A stretch of 64,000 nt of DNA, from NCBI GenBank assembly GCA_963724705.1, contig CAVRVS010000001.1, positions 124,001-188,000 on the forward strand, given 5' to 3'. This stretch comes from DASQPR01 sp963724705. GTDB taxonomy: Bacteria; Actinomycetota; Actinomycetes; Mycobacteriales; Micromonosporaceae. The notes under the pieces are model-generated. The model saw nothing but the letters and a program-made list of their open reading frames with translations. It was not told the DNA's origin and searched no databases. The translations under genes and the position numbers were made by a program. The first letter of the stretch is position 1. Each line of letters opens with the position of its first letter. Positions 42,819 to 50,883 of the stretch are shown in pieces.

Positions 42819-44041
42819 CCGGCTTCGACGTGCGGGGCGTGCACAAGTCGTACGGCGGGCATTCCGTGCTGCGCGGCGTGGACCTCGCCATCGAGACCGG
42901 TTCGTTGACCGCGATCCTCGGTGCGTCCGGCAGCGGCAAAACGACGCTGCTGCGTGTGCTGGCCGGATTCGAGCGGGCCGACGCCGGCACGGTCACCATG
43001 GGCGACCGCATCGTCGACGACGGGCACCGGCACCTCGCGCCCGAGCGGCGCCGGGTCGGATACGTACCGCAGGAAGGTGCTCTCTTTCCACACCTGACCG
43101 TGGCCGGGAACGTCGCCTTCGGCCTCGATCGGGCCGCTCGCCGCGGTGGCCGGGTGAACGAACTGCTGGACCTGGTCGGGCTGGCCGACCTCGGCCACCG
43201 GTATCCGCACCAGCTCTCCGGCGGCCAGCAGCAGCGGGTGGCGCTCGCCCGCGCGCTGGCCATCAACCCCGCGATCGTTCTGCTCGACGAGCCGTTCTCC
43301 TCGCTCGACGCGGCGCTGCGGGCCAGCGTACGGGCGGACGTCGTCACTGCGCTGCGTACGGCCGGCGCGACCGCACTGCTGGTGACGCACGACCAGGACG
43401 AAGCGCTCTCGATGGCCGACCGCGTCGCGGTGCTGCGCGACGGCGTCATCGCCCAGATCGGTGCGCCGCAACAGCTCTATGACCGGCCGGCGGACGTCGA
43501 CCTCGCCGGTTTCCTCGGCGAGGCCAACGTCGTGCCGGGTCGCGTCCACGACGGCCGGATTCACACGGCACTCGGCGCGCTCGCGCTACAGAACGGGTCA
43601 CCGTCGGCCATCGAGGGACTCACCGGACTCGAGGATCGGCCAGCCGTCGCGATCGTACGTCCGGAACAGATCCGGGTCGCTACTCGTCACGAGCTTGGCC
43701 GTGAATCGGTCGACGCCGGGTCCGCGGTGGCTGGCGTCGTCGGGCGCGTGCAGGAGATCCATTACTTCGGCCACGACACGATCATGCTGGTACGGCCGGC
43801 CGACGGCGGCACTCCGCTACGCGTACGGATCGCCGGCGCCGGCCATGTCGCCGCCGGGGCGGCCGTCACGTTGACCGCACTTGGTCCCGTACCGGCGTTC
43901 CCGGTCACGTCGCCGGCCGCAAACGCGGCCGCGATCTCGGTCAAGGTGGCCGATGCCGATGCCGATGCCGAGACCGATGTCGAGACCGATGCCAACGCCG
44001 ATGCCGATCAGGCGACGGCCGACGGGCCGGTCAGGCCGTGA
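42815..44041 (+). CDS. Ferric iron ABC transporter ATP-binding protein
   Basis: This 408-aa ATPase of the FbpC/PotA type has Walker A GASGSGKTT, a Q-loop in GYVPQEG, the signature LSGGQQQRVALARAL, Walker B VLLDEPFSSLD and the H-loop LLVTHDQDEAL. A C-terminal TOBE-like region follows (about residues 240-370). The last 40 residues are an unusual Asp/Ala/Thr tail (VADADADAETDVETDANADAD) coded by GATGCC-type repeats at about 43953-44010. The gene is coupled to the permease. Its last 11 bases overlap the convergent HIT gene. Confidence 0.93.
   Translation: MTGFDVRGVHKSYGGHSVLRGVDLAIETGSLTAILGASGSGKTTLLRVLAGFERADAGTVTMGDRIVDDGHRHLAPERRRVGYVPQEGALFPHLTVAGNVAFGLDRAARRGGRVNELLDLVGLADLGHRYPHQLSGGQQQRVALARALAINPAIVLLDEPFSSLDAALRASVRADVVTALRTAGATALLVTHDQDEALSMADRVAVLRDGVIAQIGAPQQLYDRPADVDLAGFLGEANVVPGRVHDGRIHTALGALALQNGSPSAIEGLTGLEDRPAVAIVRPEQIRVATRHELGRESVDAGSAVAGVVGRVQEIHYFGHDTIMLVRPADGGTPLRVRIAGAGHVAAGAAVTLTALGPVPAFPVTSPAANAAAISVKVADADADAETDVETDANADADQATADGPVRP
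43950..44011 (+). repeat. GATGCC/GAGACC hexamer repeats coding an Asp-rich tail
   Basis: Imperfect hexamer repeats in frame give Asp-Ala and Glu-Thr-Asp pairs at the C-terminus of the iron transporter ATPase. They look like slippage-generated low-complexity sequence. Confidence 0.65.
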
Positions 44042-44453
44042 GTTCGGTGGCCGCCGCGGCGATATCGTCGGCGTCACCGGCCGCTGGCACCCACGGCAGT
44101 TTCAACGCATCCCGGACCGGGTCGTTGGCGTAACGCGGGATCACATGCAGGTGGAAGTGAAACACCGTCTGCCATGCCGCCGCGCCACAGCTGTTGAGCA
44201 CATTGACACCGTCCGCACCGAGCCGTTCGACGACACGACCGGCGACGCGCTGTGCCATCAGGGAACACGCGGTTAGGTCACCGGCATCGATCGTGAGCAG
44301 GTCGCGGTGGTGCCGCTTCGGGACGACCAGCACGTGCCCGCGCGTCGCCGGACTCACGTCCATGAACGCAAGCGTCCGGTCGTCCTCGTCGACCCGCGTC
44401 GATGGGATATCGCCGGCGACGATCTTGCAGAAGATGCAGTCCGGATCGGTCAT
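44031..44453 (-). CDS. HIT-family nucleotide hydrolase
   Basis: This 140-aa protein has the histidine triad HFHLHV near residue 96 and the N-terminal CIFCKIVAGDIPSTRV, placing it in the HINT-like branch that hydrolyses nucleotide conjugates such as adenosine phosphoramidates. The two Cys of CIFC can bind zinc in relatives. The 3' end overlaps the iron transporter ATPase gene tail to tail. It seems unrelated to the neighbouring transport genes. Confidence 0.93.
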   Translation of the reverse strand: MTDPDCIFCKIVAGDIPSTRVDEDDRTLAFMDVSPATRGHVLVVPKRHHRDLLTIDAGDLTACSLMAQRVAGRVVERLGADGVNVLNSCGAAAWQTVFHFHLHVIPRYANDPVRDALKLPWVPAAGDADDIAAAATELTA

Positions 44454-44525
44454 GGCGACAGGTTACCGATCCGCTCCGGCGGTCGAGCGACGTTCCCGCC
44501 GCGTCGAGCGAAGCGGCTGTGGGCA

Positions 44526-45488
44526 CTACCCGAAGCGGCCGTGGACATAGTCGGCCGTACGCGGATCCTGCGGTGAGTCGAACATCGCTTCGGTGGCGCC
44601 GTGCTCGACGATGTATCCCGGCGTCCCCTGCTCGGCCAGGAAGAACGCGCACTGGTTGCTGACCCGCTGCGCCTGCTGCATGTTGTGCGTCACGATCACG
44701 ATCGTCACCTCGGCCACCAACTCCCGGATCGTCTCCTCGATCACCCGCGTCGAGGTCGGGTCGAGCGCCGAACACGGCTCGTCCATCAACAGCACGCGCG
44801 GCCGCACCGCGAGCGACCGGGCAATGCACAGCCGTTGCTGCTGGCCGCCGGAGAGCGCACCGCCCGGCTCGCGCAGGCGGTCCCGGACCTCCCGCCACAG
44901 GCCCGCCTTCGTGAGACATTCCTCGACCAGCTGGTCCTTCTCATCACGGCTGGCCCGCTGGCCCGTCAGTCGGAGTCCGGCGACGACGTTGTCGTAGATG
45001 GACATCGCCGGGAACGGGTTCGGCTTCTGGAAGACCATGCCGATCTGCCGGCGGGCGTCGGTCAGGCGACGCGACGCGTCGTAGATGTCGATGCCGTCGA
45101 GCAGCACCTCGCCTGCGAGCGACGCGGCCGGGATGAGCTCGTGCATCCGGTTCAGGATGCGCAGGAACGTCGACTTTCCGCATCCCGACGGACCGATCAA
45201 GGCGGTGACCTGTCCGGCCACCATCGCCAGCGACACGCGATCCAATACCTGATGGTCGCCGAACCATGCAGTGATCTCGCGGGCATCAAGGCCGGCGAGC
45301 GGCATGGCCGAGATTCCGGCCGACGGCCATCGGTCGGCGGCGCGCATCTCCGGGATGGACGGCACCGGATCGAACTCGGTCGTGTCGTCCGCCCGGACAT
45401 CCGGTGCCCCGGCGACCGTCGCAGCAGTGGCTGTGTCGTCGTTCACTCGTGCGCTCACGGGAAAGGTATCCTCGTCCATCGGATTCAC
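44526..45488 (-). CDS. pstB: Phosphate ABC transporter ATP-binding protein PstB
   Basis: This 320-aa ATPase has Walker A GPSGCGKST at residues 99-107, the PstB-specific LNRMHELIP, Q-loop MVFQKPNPFP, signature LSGGQQQRLCIARSL, Walker B LLMDEPCSALDP and H-loop IVTHNMQQA. The first 65 residues form an extension absent from typical PstB and look disordered. It is the last gene of the locus, five bases after the sortase homologue stop and nearly 11 kb from pstA. GTG 45488 or ATG 45479 may be the start; neither has a strong ribosome binding site. Confidence 0.94.
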   Translation of the reverse strand: MNPMDEDTFPVSARVNDDTATAATVAGAPDVRADDTTEFDPVPSIPEMRAADRWPSAGISAMPLAGLDAREITAWFGDHQVLDRVSLAMVAGQVTALIGPSGCGKSTFLRILNRMHELIPAASLAGEVLLDGIDIYDASRRLTDARRQIGMVFQKPNPFPAMSIYDNVVAGLRLTGQRASRDEKDQLVEECLTKAGLWREVRDRLREPGGALSGGQQQRLCIARSLAVRPRVLLMDEPCSALDPTSTRVIEETIRELVAEVTIVIVTHNMQQAQRVSNQCAFFLAEQGTPGYIVEHGATEAMFDSPQDPRTADYVHGRFG

Positions 45489-45492
45489 TCGG

Positions 45493-46491
45493 TCACATCA
45501 GGTTCGGTAACAGCCGGGTGATCTGGTCGGCGACAGCCAGGCTGAAGAACCCGATAACGGGTACGGCGACGATCCACGTCTGCCATCCGCCCCATTGCGT
45601 CCGGGCCCAGGTGATCAGGCCGGCCGCCAGCAGCAACGCCTGGCCCCACAACACCAGCACGTACCAGGCCGACGAGTCGCTTGCCATCGCGCGCTCCGCC
45701 GGCGGCAGCTGCGCCGCGCCGAACACGAGCGGCACGCTGCTCATGACGGGCGAGACAAGATCGGCATCGACGCGCAGCACACCCGACGGTGCGAAGGGCG
45801 CACCGTCCGCGGTCACCAGGATCAGGCGCCCCCCGCCGGCGGCGGGCGGTGGCGGCAGCGGGTCACCGGCCCGTCGTACATCGAGAACCTGGTATTTCTG
45901 CGTACCCTGACCGGTGATCACGGTGAGGATCTGGCCCGGAATCAGGCGGCCGAGCCCCTGGAATGGCCCACCGTAGGCGGCCGCGCGTCCCAGAATCTCG
46001 CTCGTGCCGGCCTGCCCGGGCAGCGGTGTGTCGCGTAGGTGCCCGGGACCGTTCTGCAGCACTCCGCCGGTCGTGCCTTCGAACACCACCGCCTTCAGGT
46101 GGAGCGCCGGAATGTCCAGGACAGCGACCGCCGCGCCGAGCCGCAGCAGCTTGTTCGGATGTCCGGGCTGCGTCTGTCCCGTTGGCGCGACCGCGTTGGC
46201 CAGGTCGGTACGGAAATTCGCGTACGCCTGCCGTTGTGCCCGGTCGTAGTGCAGCCCCGAGATCGCCCCGACGTACAGGGCGAAGCTCAGTAGCACCGCC
46301 GACAGAATCATGATCGCGGTCGACACGACGCGTACCGACGGCGACAGCAACCGGGGCGGTTTCCGGAATGACATCGGCGCCCATCGATCACCGCCGTCGC
46401 CGCCGGTGTCCGCGCTATCCCGGTCGCCGTCGGCGCCGCCCAGCGATCCCGCGTTCCGGCGATCAGCGGGCCGGGTGCCGACCAACGTCAT
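45493..46491 (-). CDS. Sortase-fold membrane protein lacking catalytic His and Cys (pseudosortase)
   Basis: This is a 332-aa protein. A helix near residues 55-76 is followed by a sortase-like domain with LDIPALHLKAVVFEGT, GPGHLRDTPLPGQAG and YGGPFQGLGRLIPGQ. Two C-terminal helices complete it. In active enzymes the catalytic His follows the Gly of the GH motif and the Cys follows TLVT; here they read EILGRAAAYGG (Arg169) and LILVTADGA (Ala228), while the Arg in VLRVDADL (about 240) remains. Both catalytic positions are therefore lost in a protein that is otherwise intact. GGAGG five bases before the ATG marks the start. It lies between pstB and a DUF916 gene, suggesting a binding or scaffold role. 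Confidence 0.82.
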   Translation of the reverse strand: MTLVGTRPADRRNAGSLGGADGDRDSADTGGDGGDRWAPMSFRKPPRLLSPSVRVVSTAIMILSAVLLSFALYVGAISGLHYDRAQRQAYANFRTDLANAVAPTGQTQPGHPNKLLRLGAAVAVLDIPALHLKAVVFEGTTGGVLQNGPGHLRDTPLPGQAGTSEILGRAAAYGGPFQGLGRLIPGQILTVITGQGTQKYQVLDVRRAGDPLPPPPAAGGGRLILVTADGAPFAPSGVLRVDADLVSPVMSSVPLVFGAAQLPPAERAMASDSSAWYVLVLWGQALLLAAGLITWARTQWGGWQTWIVAVPVIGFFSLAVADQITRLLPNLM

Positions 46492-46618
46492 CCGTGCCTC
46501 CGTCCGCGAACCACGACGGTCGAGCTCACGCCACCGTCGACGGCCGCCGTGGCACGGACGCCTCGATGGCGCGGCCGGTCACATCCGGCCGCCGATGACG
46601 TTGGGTGCGCTGACGCCG

Positions 46619-47869
46619 TCATTCCTTCTCCCGTGGATCGGCTTCTCGCCCGCCTCCGCCCGGACCCGCGCCGACACCGACCGTCTCAGCCTTCGTCGAC
46701 CCCGCCTTGGTCTGGGAAAGTTTCTCGGCGGTCTCACGTCGAGCCTGCGCAACAGCATCCGCCACGACGTTGTGGGCACGCACCCGCCGCCACCGCAGAT
46801 ACCACCGCACACCGAAGCCCAGCCCCACCAGGATGATCAACATTCCCAGCTGCGGCCAGGGTGTGGCCCAGATGCCCGCGGTGTGCGACACGATGGCCGG
46901 CGGAGCGCCCGATGGCATGCCGACGACCTGGGACGGCGCGAGGTGCACGTGAACAGTCAGTGGACCGGCCGGGAACACGCCGGACAAGTGTTGGGTGATG
47001 CGCAGCGATTGGCCGGGCGGCAGGTTGGTCAGCGCCTTCGGATGCGCGGTGGCGAGGGTGATCCCGAACGGCCCGGTCAGGGTGACCACCTGAGCCGTGT
47101 TCAGTCGGACGTTGCCCGTGTTGTGGATCGTGTACGAGACCGTGCTGCCGCCGCCGTCGAAGGGATTGATCGTGCCGTGGTAGCCCGACGTGCTCACCGA
47201 CTCGACCGCGAGTGCGGGATGCAGCGGACCGAGCACCCGCAGGTATAGCGGCGCCGCGATCCGACGGTCGACGATCACCTGGCTCCCACCGGCCCCCGGC
47301 GCCGAAACCCGGACCGCGCCGATGATGCCGCCCGTGTGATCACCCGGAGTCGCGCTGGCCGGAACCGTCAAGGTGAACGGCTCAATCGCGCTGGCCGACG
47401 GTGCGAGGGTCACGGAGTTCTTGAGGAACTTCACCCACGATCCGACGTCGGCCGGTTTGTCCTTGGCCGCCAACAGGCCGAGCGATCCGGTCGAGGTCTC
47501 GAACGCGTCGGTGGCGTAGATCTGGAACGTCACCGGCATCTTGCTGTAGTTCGTGACGGCGACATGATCAGTTACGACCGTGCCGGGTTTGAGATTCGTG
47601 TACGTGAACGTGCTCCGTCGGTCCGGGCCGTTCGCCGACGACGGTTGCACGGACCACGTAATTGATCCCTGCGGCATCGATCCAGGCGGCGCGGGCGTTG
47701 GTTTTGTCGCCGGCGCTTTCGTCGGCGCCGGCGTCGGGCCAACGGGATCGGCCACGGCCGGGCCCGCCGCCAGCAGGATCGCGGCACCGGCCGACAAGCC
47801 GGCCGCCAGCAGCGCTATGCGGCGCCACCGACGCGTCAAGCGGAGAGGCGTCATCACAAACACGTCCAT
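46619..47869 (-). CDS. DUF916 (WxL-interacting/peptidoglycan-binding-like) membrane-anchored protein
   Basis: This is a 416-aa protein. A signal peptide (ALLAAGLSAGAAILLAAGPAVA) and a Pro/Thr spacer precede a beta-sandwich region typical of DUF916 proteins: DHVAVTNYSKMPVTFQIYATDAF, then VPASATPGDHTGGIIGAV and YTIHNTGNVRL. A C-terminal helix and a charged cytoplasmic tail end it. In Firmicutes, DUF916 proteins attach WxL proteins to the wall. The next gene upstream in the operon encodes a secreted protein with an LGWTP motif, so an analogous pair is likely. The start lacks a clear ribosome binding site; an ATG five codons in is possible. Confidence 0.83.
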   Translation of the reverse strand: MDVFVMTPLRLTRRWRRIALLAAGLSAGAAILLAAGPAVADPVGPTPAPTKAPATKPTPAPPGSMPQGSITWSVQPSSANGPDRRSTFTYTNLKPGTVVTDHVAVTNYSKMPVTFQIYATDAFETSTGSLGLLAAKDKPADVGSWVKFLKNSVTLAPSASAIEPFTLTVPASATPGDHTGGIIGAVRVSAPGAGGSQVIVDRRIAAPLYLRVLGPLHPALAVESVSTSGYHGTINPFDGGGSTVSYTIHNTGNVRLNTAQVVTLTGPFGITLATAHPKALTNLPPGQSLRITQHLSGVFPAGPLTVHVHLAPSQVVGMPSGAPPAIVSHTAGIWATPWPQLGMLIILVGLGFGVRWYLRWRRVRAHNVVADAVAQARRETAEKLSQTKAGSTKAETVGVGAGPGGGGREADPREKE

Positions 47870-47944
47870 TCAGGAGCGATACGGTCGACCGCCTCGGGAC
47901 GGTCAGCAAACGGATGAAGTTCCCTTACACGCGGTTGTGGGGAA

Positions 47945-47972
47945 GAGGCGCGCGGCGTTCGCCGCGCGTCTC
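47945..47972 (-). terminator. Strong hairpin between the BIG3/WxL-like and DUF916 genes
   Basis: GAGGCGCGCGGCG pairs with CGCCGCGCGTCTC over 13 positions (one G-T), with a two-base loop. It sits about 50 bases after the upstream gene's stop codon on the minus strand. Without a T-run it may be a terminator, an attenuator or a processing site that sets different mRNA levels across the long operon. Confidence 0.55.
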
Positions 47973-48024
47973 CTCCCCCGACTTCACCGCGCGCTAGATC
48001 AGCCCGCGACGAGGCCGTTGTGCA

Positions 48025-49344
48025 TCAACTGGCCGACTCGACCGCCGTGACCGTGAGGGTTGCGGAGTACGCGCCGGGCTTGGTGGTGTTCGGAACCACG
48101 AGGTCGAGTCCGGCACCGAGCGTCGAGGAACCGAAACCCTTGCCCGCGGCCGCGCTCGCGAGAGCGCCGCCCTGGTGCAGGCCGGGGTTGGCGCCAGCGA
48201 CGATCGCAGCACCGGCAACGACATCGCCGGCCGGGTCCTGCGCGGTGACCTGCGGCGTCCAGCCGAGGTCGTTACCGGTGAACGTGAGGGCACCGTTGGC
48301 GAAGTCGCTCACCTGACCGGAGACACTCCAACCGGGCACGCTCTGCTGACGACCATCGGACACCGTGACCGGGCTGAGGTTCCCGGTCGACTCGAACTTG
48401 GTGCCGTCACCAGGGACGTTCACGAGGTTGACGGCGTTCGGGTCGACGGTCATCGTGAACACGCCCTCTTGCAGCGGCACGTTCACGTTGATCGCTTCCG
48501 TACCGGTGTCGCCGTTGTTGGGAACGACGTGCACCGTGACGGCGTCCGACGTCGACGCGCCGAAGGCGGTCGTGTCGGTCGGCTCGAACTTCGCGGTGAT
48601 CGGGTGATCGCCGACGGCGAGCGTATTGATGGTGTCAACAGCCTTGCCGGCCGCCACAGCCTGCGTGCCGAGCGACACGGCGCCGTCGAAGAACTCGACG
48701 TTACCGGCCGCGCCGGCGCCGCTGACGTTAGCGGTGAGCGTCACGTCATTGCCCGCCAGAGCGGTCAGCGGCGACGCGGAGAGCGTCGTCGTCGTGGCAA
48801 CCGGGCCAGACCCGCCGCCACCGGGCGGCGTGGCACTGCTCGTCCACGACAGGGTGTCGGCCGAGAACGTGATGAACGTGGACTGCACGTTAACGAACGA
48901 CGTGAGGCTCGCGTTGCACTGGATCACGAACTCGAACGTCTCACCGCCACCGTTGCCGGCTCCAGCCCCACTTCCCTCGGGGCTGAGAACCGCCAGGATG
49001 TCGGCCATCGACACCCCTCCCTGAGTGCCGACGCTGAACGCAGATCCGGTCAACGTCGACGGAACAGCGTCGGACAGGTTCTGCTGAATTCCAGCATCGT
49101 CCCAGGCCGTCAGATTCGCAGTGGCCTGGAAGCCGACCGGGCAACCATCGGTCGTGTGGAACGTCGGGCTCAGGCTGGAAGCGCCGTGGTCTGGGACGGC
49201 CTGCAGGTTGCCGGGCTCGCTCCCGGTGGGCGGGTTCGGCACGTTCGCCTGCGCCGCGGTCGGCGCGAGCATTGCCGCGCCGAAGGCGGCCACGCCGACC
49301 AGGCCGGCGAGCACCGCCTTGCGTTTCAGGTGGATCGCTTTCAT
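48025..49344 (-). CDS. Secreted Ig-like (BIG3) and WxL-like domain protein
   Basis: This is a 439-aa protein. A signal peptide (KAVLAGLVGVAAFGAAMLAPTAAQA) is followed by an N-terminal domain with two Cys (about residues 30-175) and a bacterial Ig-like BIG3 domain (TTTTLSASPLTALAGNDVTL to ASTSDAVTVHV). The C-terminal 165-residue domain contains FTGNDLGWTPQV and ends PGAYSATLTVTAVES. The LGWTP motif and beta-rich end resemble WxL wall-binding domains. There is no membrane anchor or LPXTG, so it probably binds the wall through the adjacent DUF916 protein. ATG 49344 has AGGA upstream inside a small hairpin. Confidence 0.82.
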   Translation of the reverse strand: MKAIHLKRKAVLAGLVGVAAFGAAMLAPTAAQANVPNPPTGSEPGNLQAVPDHGASSLSPTFHTTDGCPVGFQATANLTAWDDAGIQQNLSDAVPSTLTGSAFSVGTQGGVSMADILAVLSPEGSGAGAGNGGGETFEFVIQCNASLTSFVNVQSTFITFSADTLSWTSSATPPGGGGSGPVATTTTLSASPLTALAGNDVTLTANVSGAGAAGNVEFFDGAVSLGTQAVAAGKAVDTINTLAVGDHPITAKFEPTDTTAFGASTSDAVTVHVVPNNGDTGTEAINVNVPLQEGVFTMTVDPNAVNLVNVPGDGTKFESTGNLSPVTVSDGRQQSVPGWSVSGQVSDFANGALTFTGNDLGWTPQVTAQDPAGDVVAGAAIVAGANPGLHQGGALASAAAGKGFGSSTLGAGLDLVVPNTTKPGAYSATLTVTAVESAS

Positions 49345-49359
49345 CGAGGAGTATCCTCG
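49345..49359 (-). promoter_or_regulatory. Hairpin over the ribosome binding site of the BIG3/WxL-like gene
   Basis: CGAGGA-TAC-TCCTCG lies directly before the ATG on the minus strand, and its left arm is the Shine-Dalgarno sequence. The six-base stem could damp translation initiation. Confidence 0.4.
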
Positions 49360-49428
49360 CTTTCTGTGTTGGGGGGACGCGCCTGCTGCGCAGCCCCACA
49401 CGGTCCCCGTGCGGCGGGGATCTCAGGG

Positions 49429-49467
49429 GTTCGGTGTCTGCCGGTGTGTGTCCGGCAGACACCGAAC
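49429..49467 (-). terminator. Perfect 16-base stem-loop after the second PstS-like gene
   Basis: GTTCGGTGTCTGCCGG and CCGGCAGACACCGAAC are exact complements around the seven-base loop TGTGTGT. It begins 58 bases beyond the stop codon on the minus strand. It is the strongest hairpin in the window and a likely terminator or attenuator that separates phosphate-binding genes from the surface-protein genes. Confidence 0.65.
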
Positions 49468-49525
49468 GGTGGTGGACGATTCAGTTCGTGCCGCGGGGTC
49501 CGAGGTGGCTCATTCGACCCGTGTG

Positions 49526-50716
49526 TCAGACCGTCCCTGGGGCGAACGCCCGCAGGTTCGTTGCCACCTGGCCGCAGGTGTGGCCGAGCGGCGCGCCGGT
49601 CAGCGGCGCGAAACCGAAGCTACGGATGGTCAGCGTTGCGCACGTTTTCGCTGACGTGCCGACGAGGATGCTCGCCAGACCGGGGTCGAAGTCCGCGCTG
49701 CCGGTCGTGACCCGGCTCGTCTTCACGACGTCGTAGACCTCACGGGTGATCGGGAATGCCGTGTTCAGCGAGGTGCCGGTCAGCGGCGCGATCCCGTTGA
49801 GGCTGTGGATGGCGACGTGGTGACGACGGTCGTTGTGACCGTTGCCCTGCGAGATGAACTGCGCGATCGAGAACGGTCCGACTCCGTCCGGATCCTGGGC
49901 GAAGATCGTGCCGTCGTGCTCCTGGACCGACTCGGCCGGGGTGAGCACCGAGTGGTCGTGAACGCACGTCGGCAGCGTCGTGTTGTTGAAGTTGCCGAGC
50001 GTGGCAGCCCAGAAGTTGCGCGTGCCCGAGCCCTGCTGCGGGATGTAGAGGTGGATCGCCACGTCACCCGGGGCTGGCGGAGTGGTCAGCGTAGCGTTCG
50101 GGTCGTACGTGACCGAGCCGACGGTGGTCGGTGCGCAGTCGTGGTAGAGCGACGTGAGCTGGGCGACGGTAAAGCTGTCGGCATTGGTGATGTGCGTCGC
50201 GACCGCATCGTCCGAGGTGCCGGTGACGGCCGTCGCCGGACCGGTCGCCATCGTCACGGCGTCGAGGGCGAACGGGATGTAGACGAGATCGCCGTTGTTG
50301 GCCTGGTTGGTGCCCGGACCGCTCGACGAACGGGAGAAGTCGATGCAGCCCGGCTCCGGCGGGTTGGCCAACTGCGCGGCCCCTGTCGAAGGGTTGATCG
50401 ACTTGCGGAGCGCGGCCAGGCCCTCGCCCGAGCCGTTAGGCCGGGTCATGCTGCAGCCGGGCTTCGGGTTGATGAGGTCATGCGGGGTTGCCGGGTCGCC
50501 GGGGTTGACGGCGTCCCACGAGCCGAGGTTTCCGCCACCGGTCGCGGTGGCGAACGTGTTCATGATGTCCTGGATCGTGTCCGACCCGACCGTGGCGTAC
50601 GTGGTCCCCGGATCGGCGGACGCCGGGCCGGCGACGCCGACCACGAGCCCGACGGTCGCGGCGGCCATCATCAGGCTGCCGGTGAACCATCGTTTCGGGT
50701 TGTGTTTCTTGATCAT
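49526..50716 (-). CDS. Secreted PstS-like substrate-binding protein (second copy)
   Basis: This 396-aa protein has a signal peptide (WFTGSLMMAAATVGLVVGVAGPASA) and a type-2 periplasmic-binding fold. It starts YATVGSDTIQDIMNTFATATG, with a Ser/Thr cluster in SRSSSGPG that resembles the anion-binding loops of phosphate-binding proteins, and has six or more Cys. Unlike the pstS product (53628-55379) it has no C-terminal helix and no lipobox, so it is either released or held by other surface proteins. ATG 50716 follows GAAGGGAAG. Phosphate as ligand is inferred from context and motif. Confidence 0.82.
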   Translation of the reverse strand: MIKKHNPKRWFTGSLMMAAATVGLVVGVAGPASADPGTTYATVGSDTIQDIMNTFATATGGGNLGSWDAVNPGDPATPHDLINPKPGCSMTRPNGSGEGLAALRKSINPSTGAAQLANPPEPGCIDFSRSSSGPGTNQANNGDLVYIPFALDAVTMATGPATAVTGTSDDAVATHITNADSFTVAQLTSLYHDCAPTTVGSVTYDPNATLTTPPAPGDVAIHLYIPQQGSGTRNFWAATLGNFNNTTLPTCVHDHSVLTPAESVQEHDGTIFAQDPDGVGPFSIAQFISQGNGHNDRRHHVAIHSLNGIAPLTGTSLNTAFPITREVYDVVKTSRVTTGSADFDPGLASILVGTSAKTCATLTIRSFGFAPLTGAPLGHTCGQVATNLRAFAPGTV

Positions 50717-50883
50717 CTGCTTCCCTTCGTACGGGGGAAAATCAGGCCGGCTCATGAGCCAAGCTGGCCAGGTTCATCGTGCGGTGACATTTGGTCGTGC
50801 GACACCGGCGCTCCACGTCGGACAGAGGTATCTCCGCTCACGCGAACATGAAGAAGCCATGAACAACCTCGACCCGATGCGGT
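50717..50883 (-). promoter_or_regulatory. Leader of the second PstS-like gene
   Basis: This 167-base gap follows the 915-aa protein gene. It contains the short palindrome GGCTCATGAGCC at about 50750-50761. A promoter here is possible, but no clear element was identified. Confidence 0.3.
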
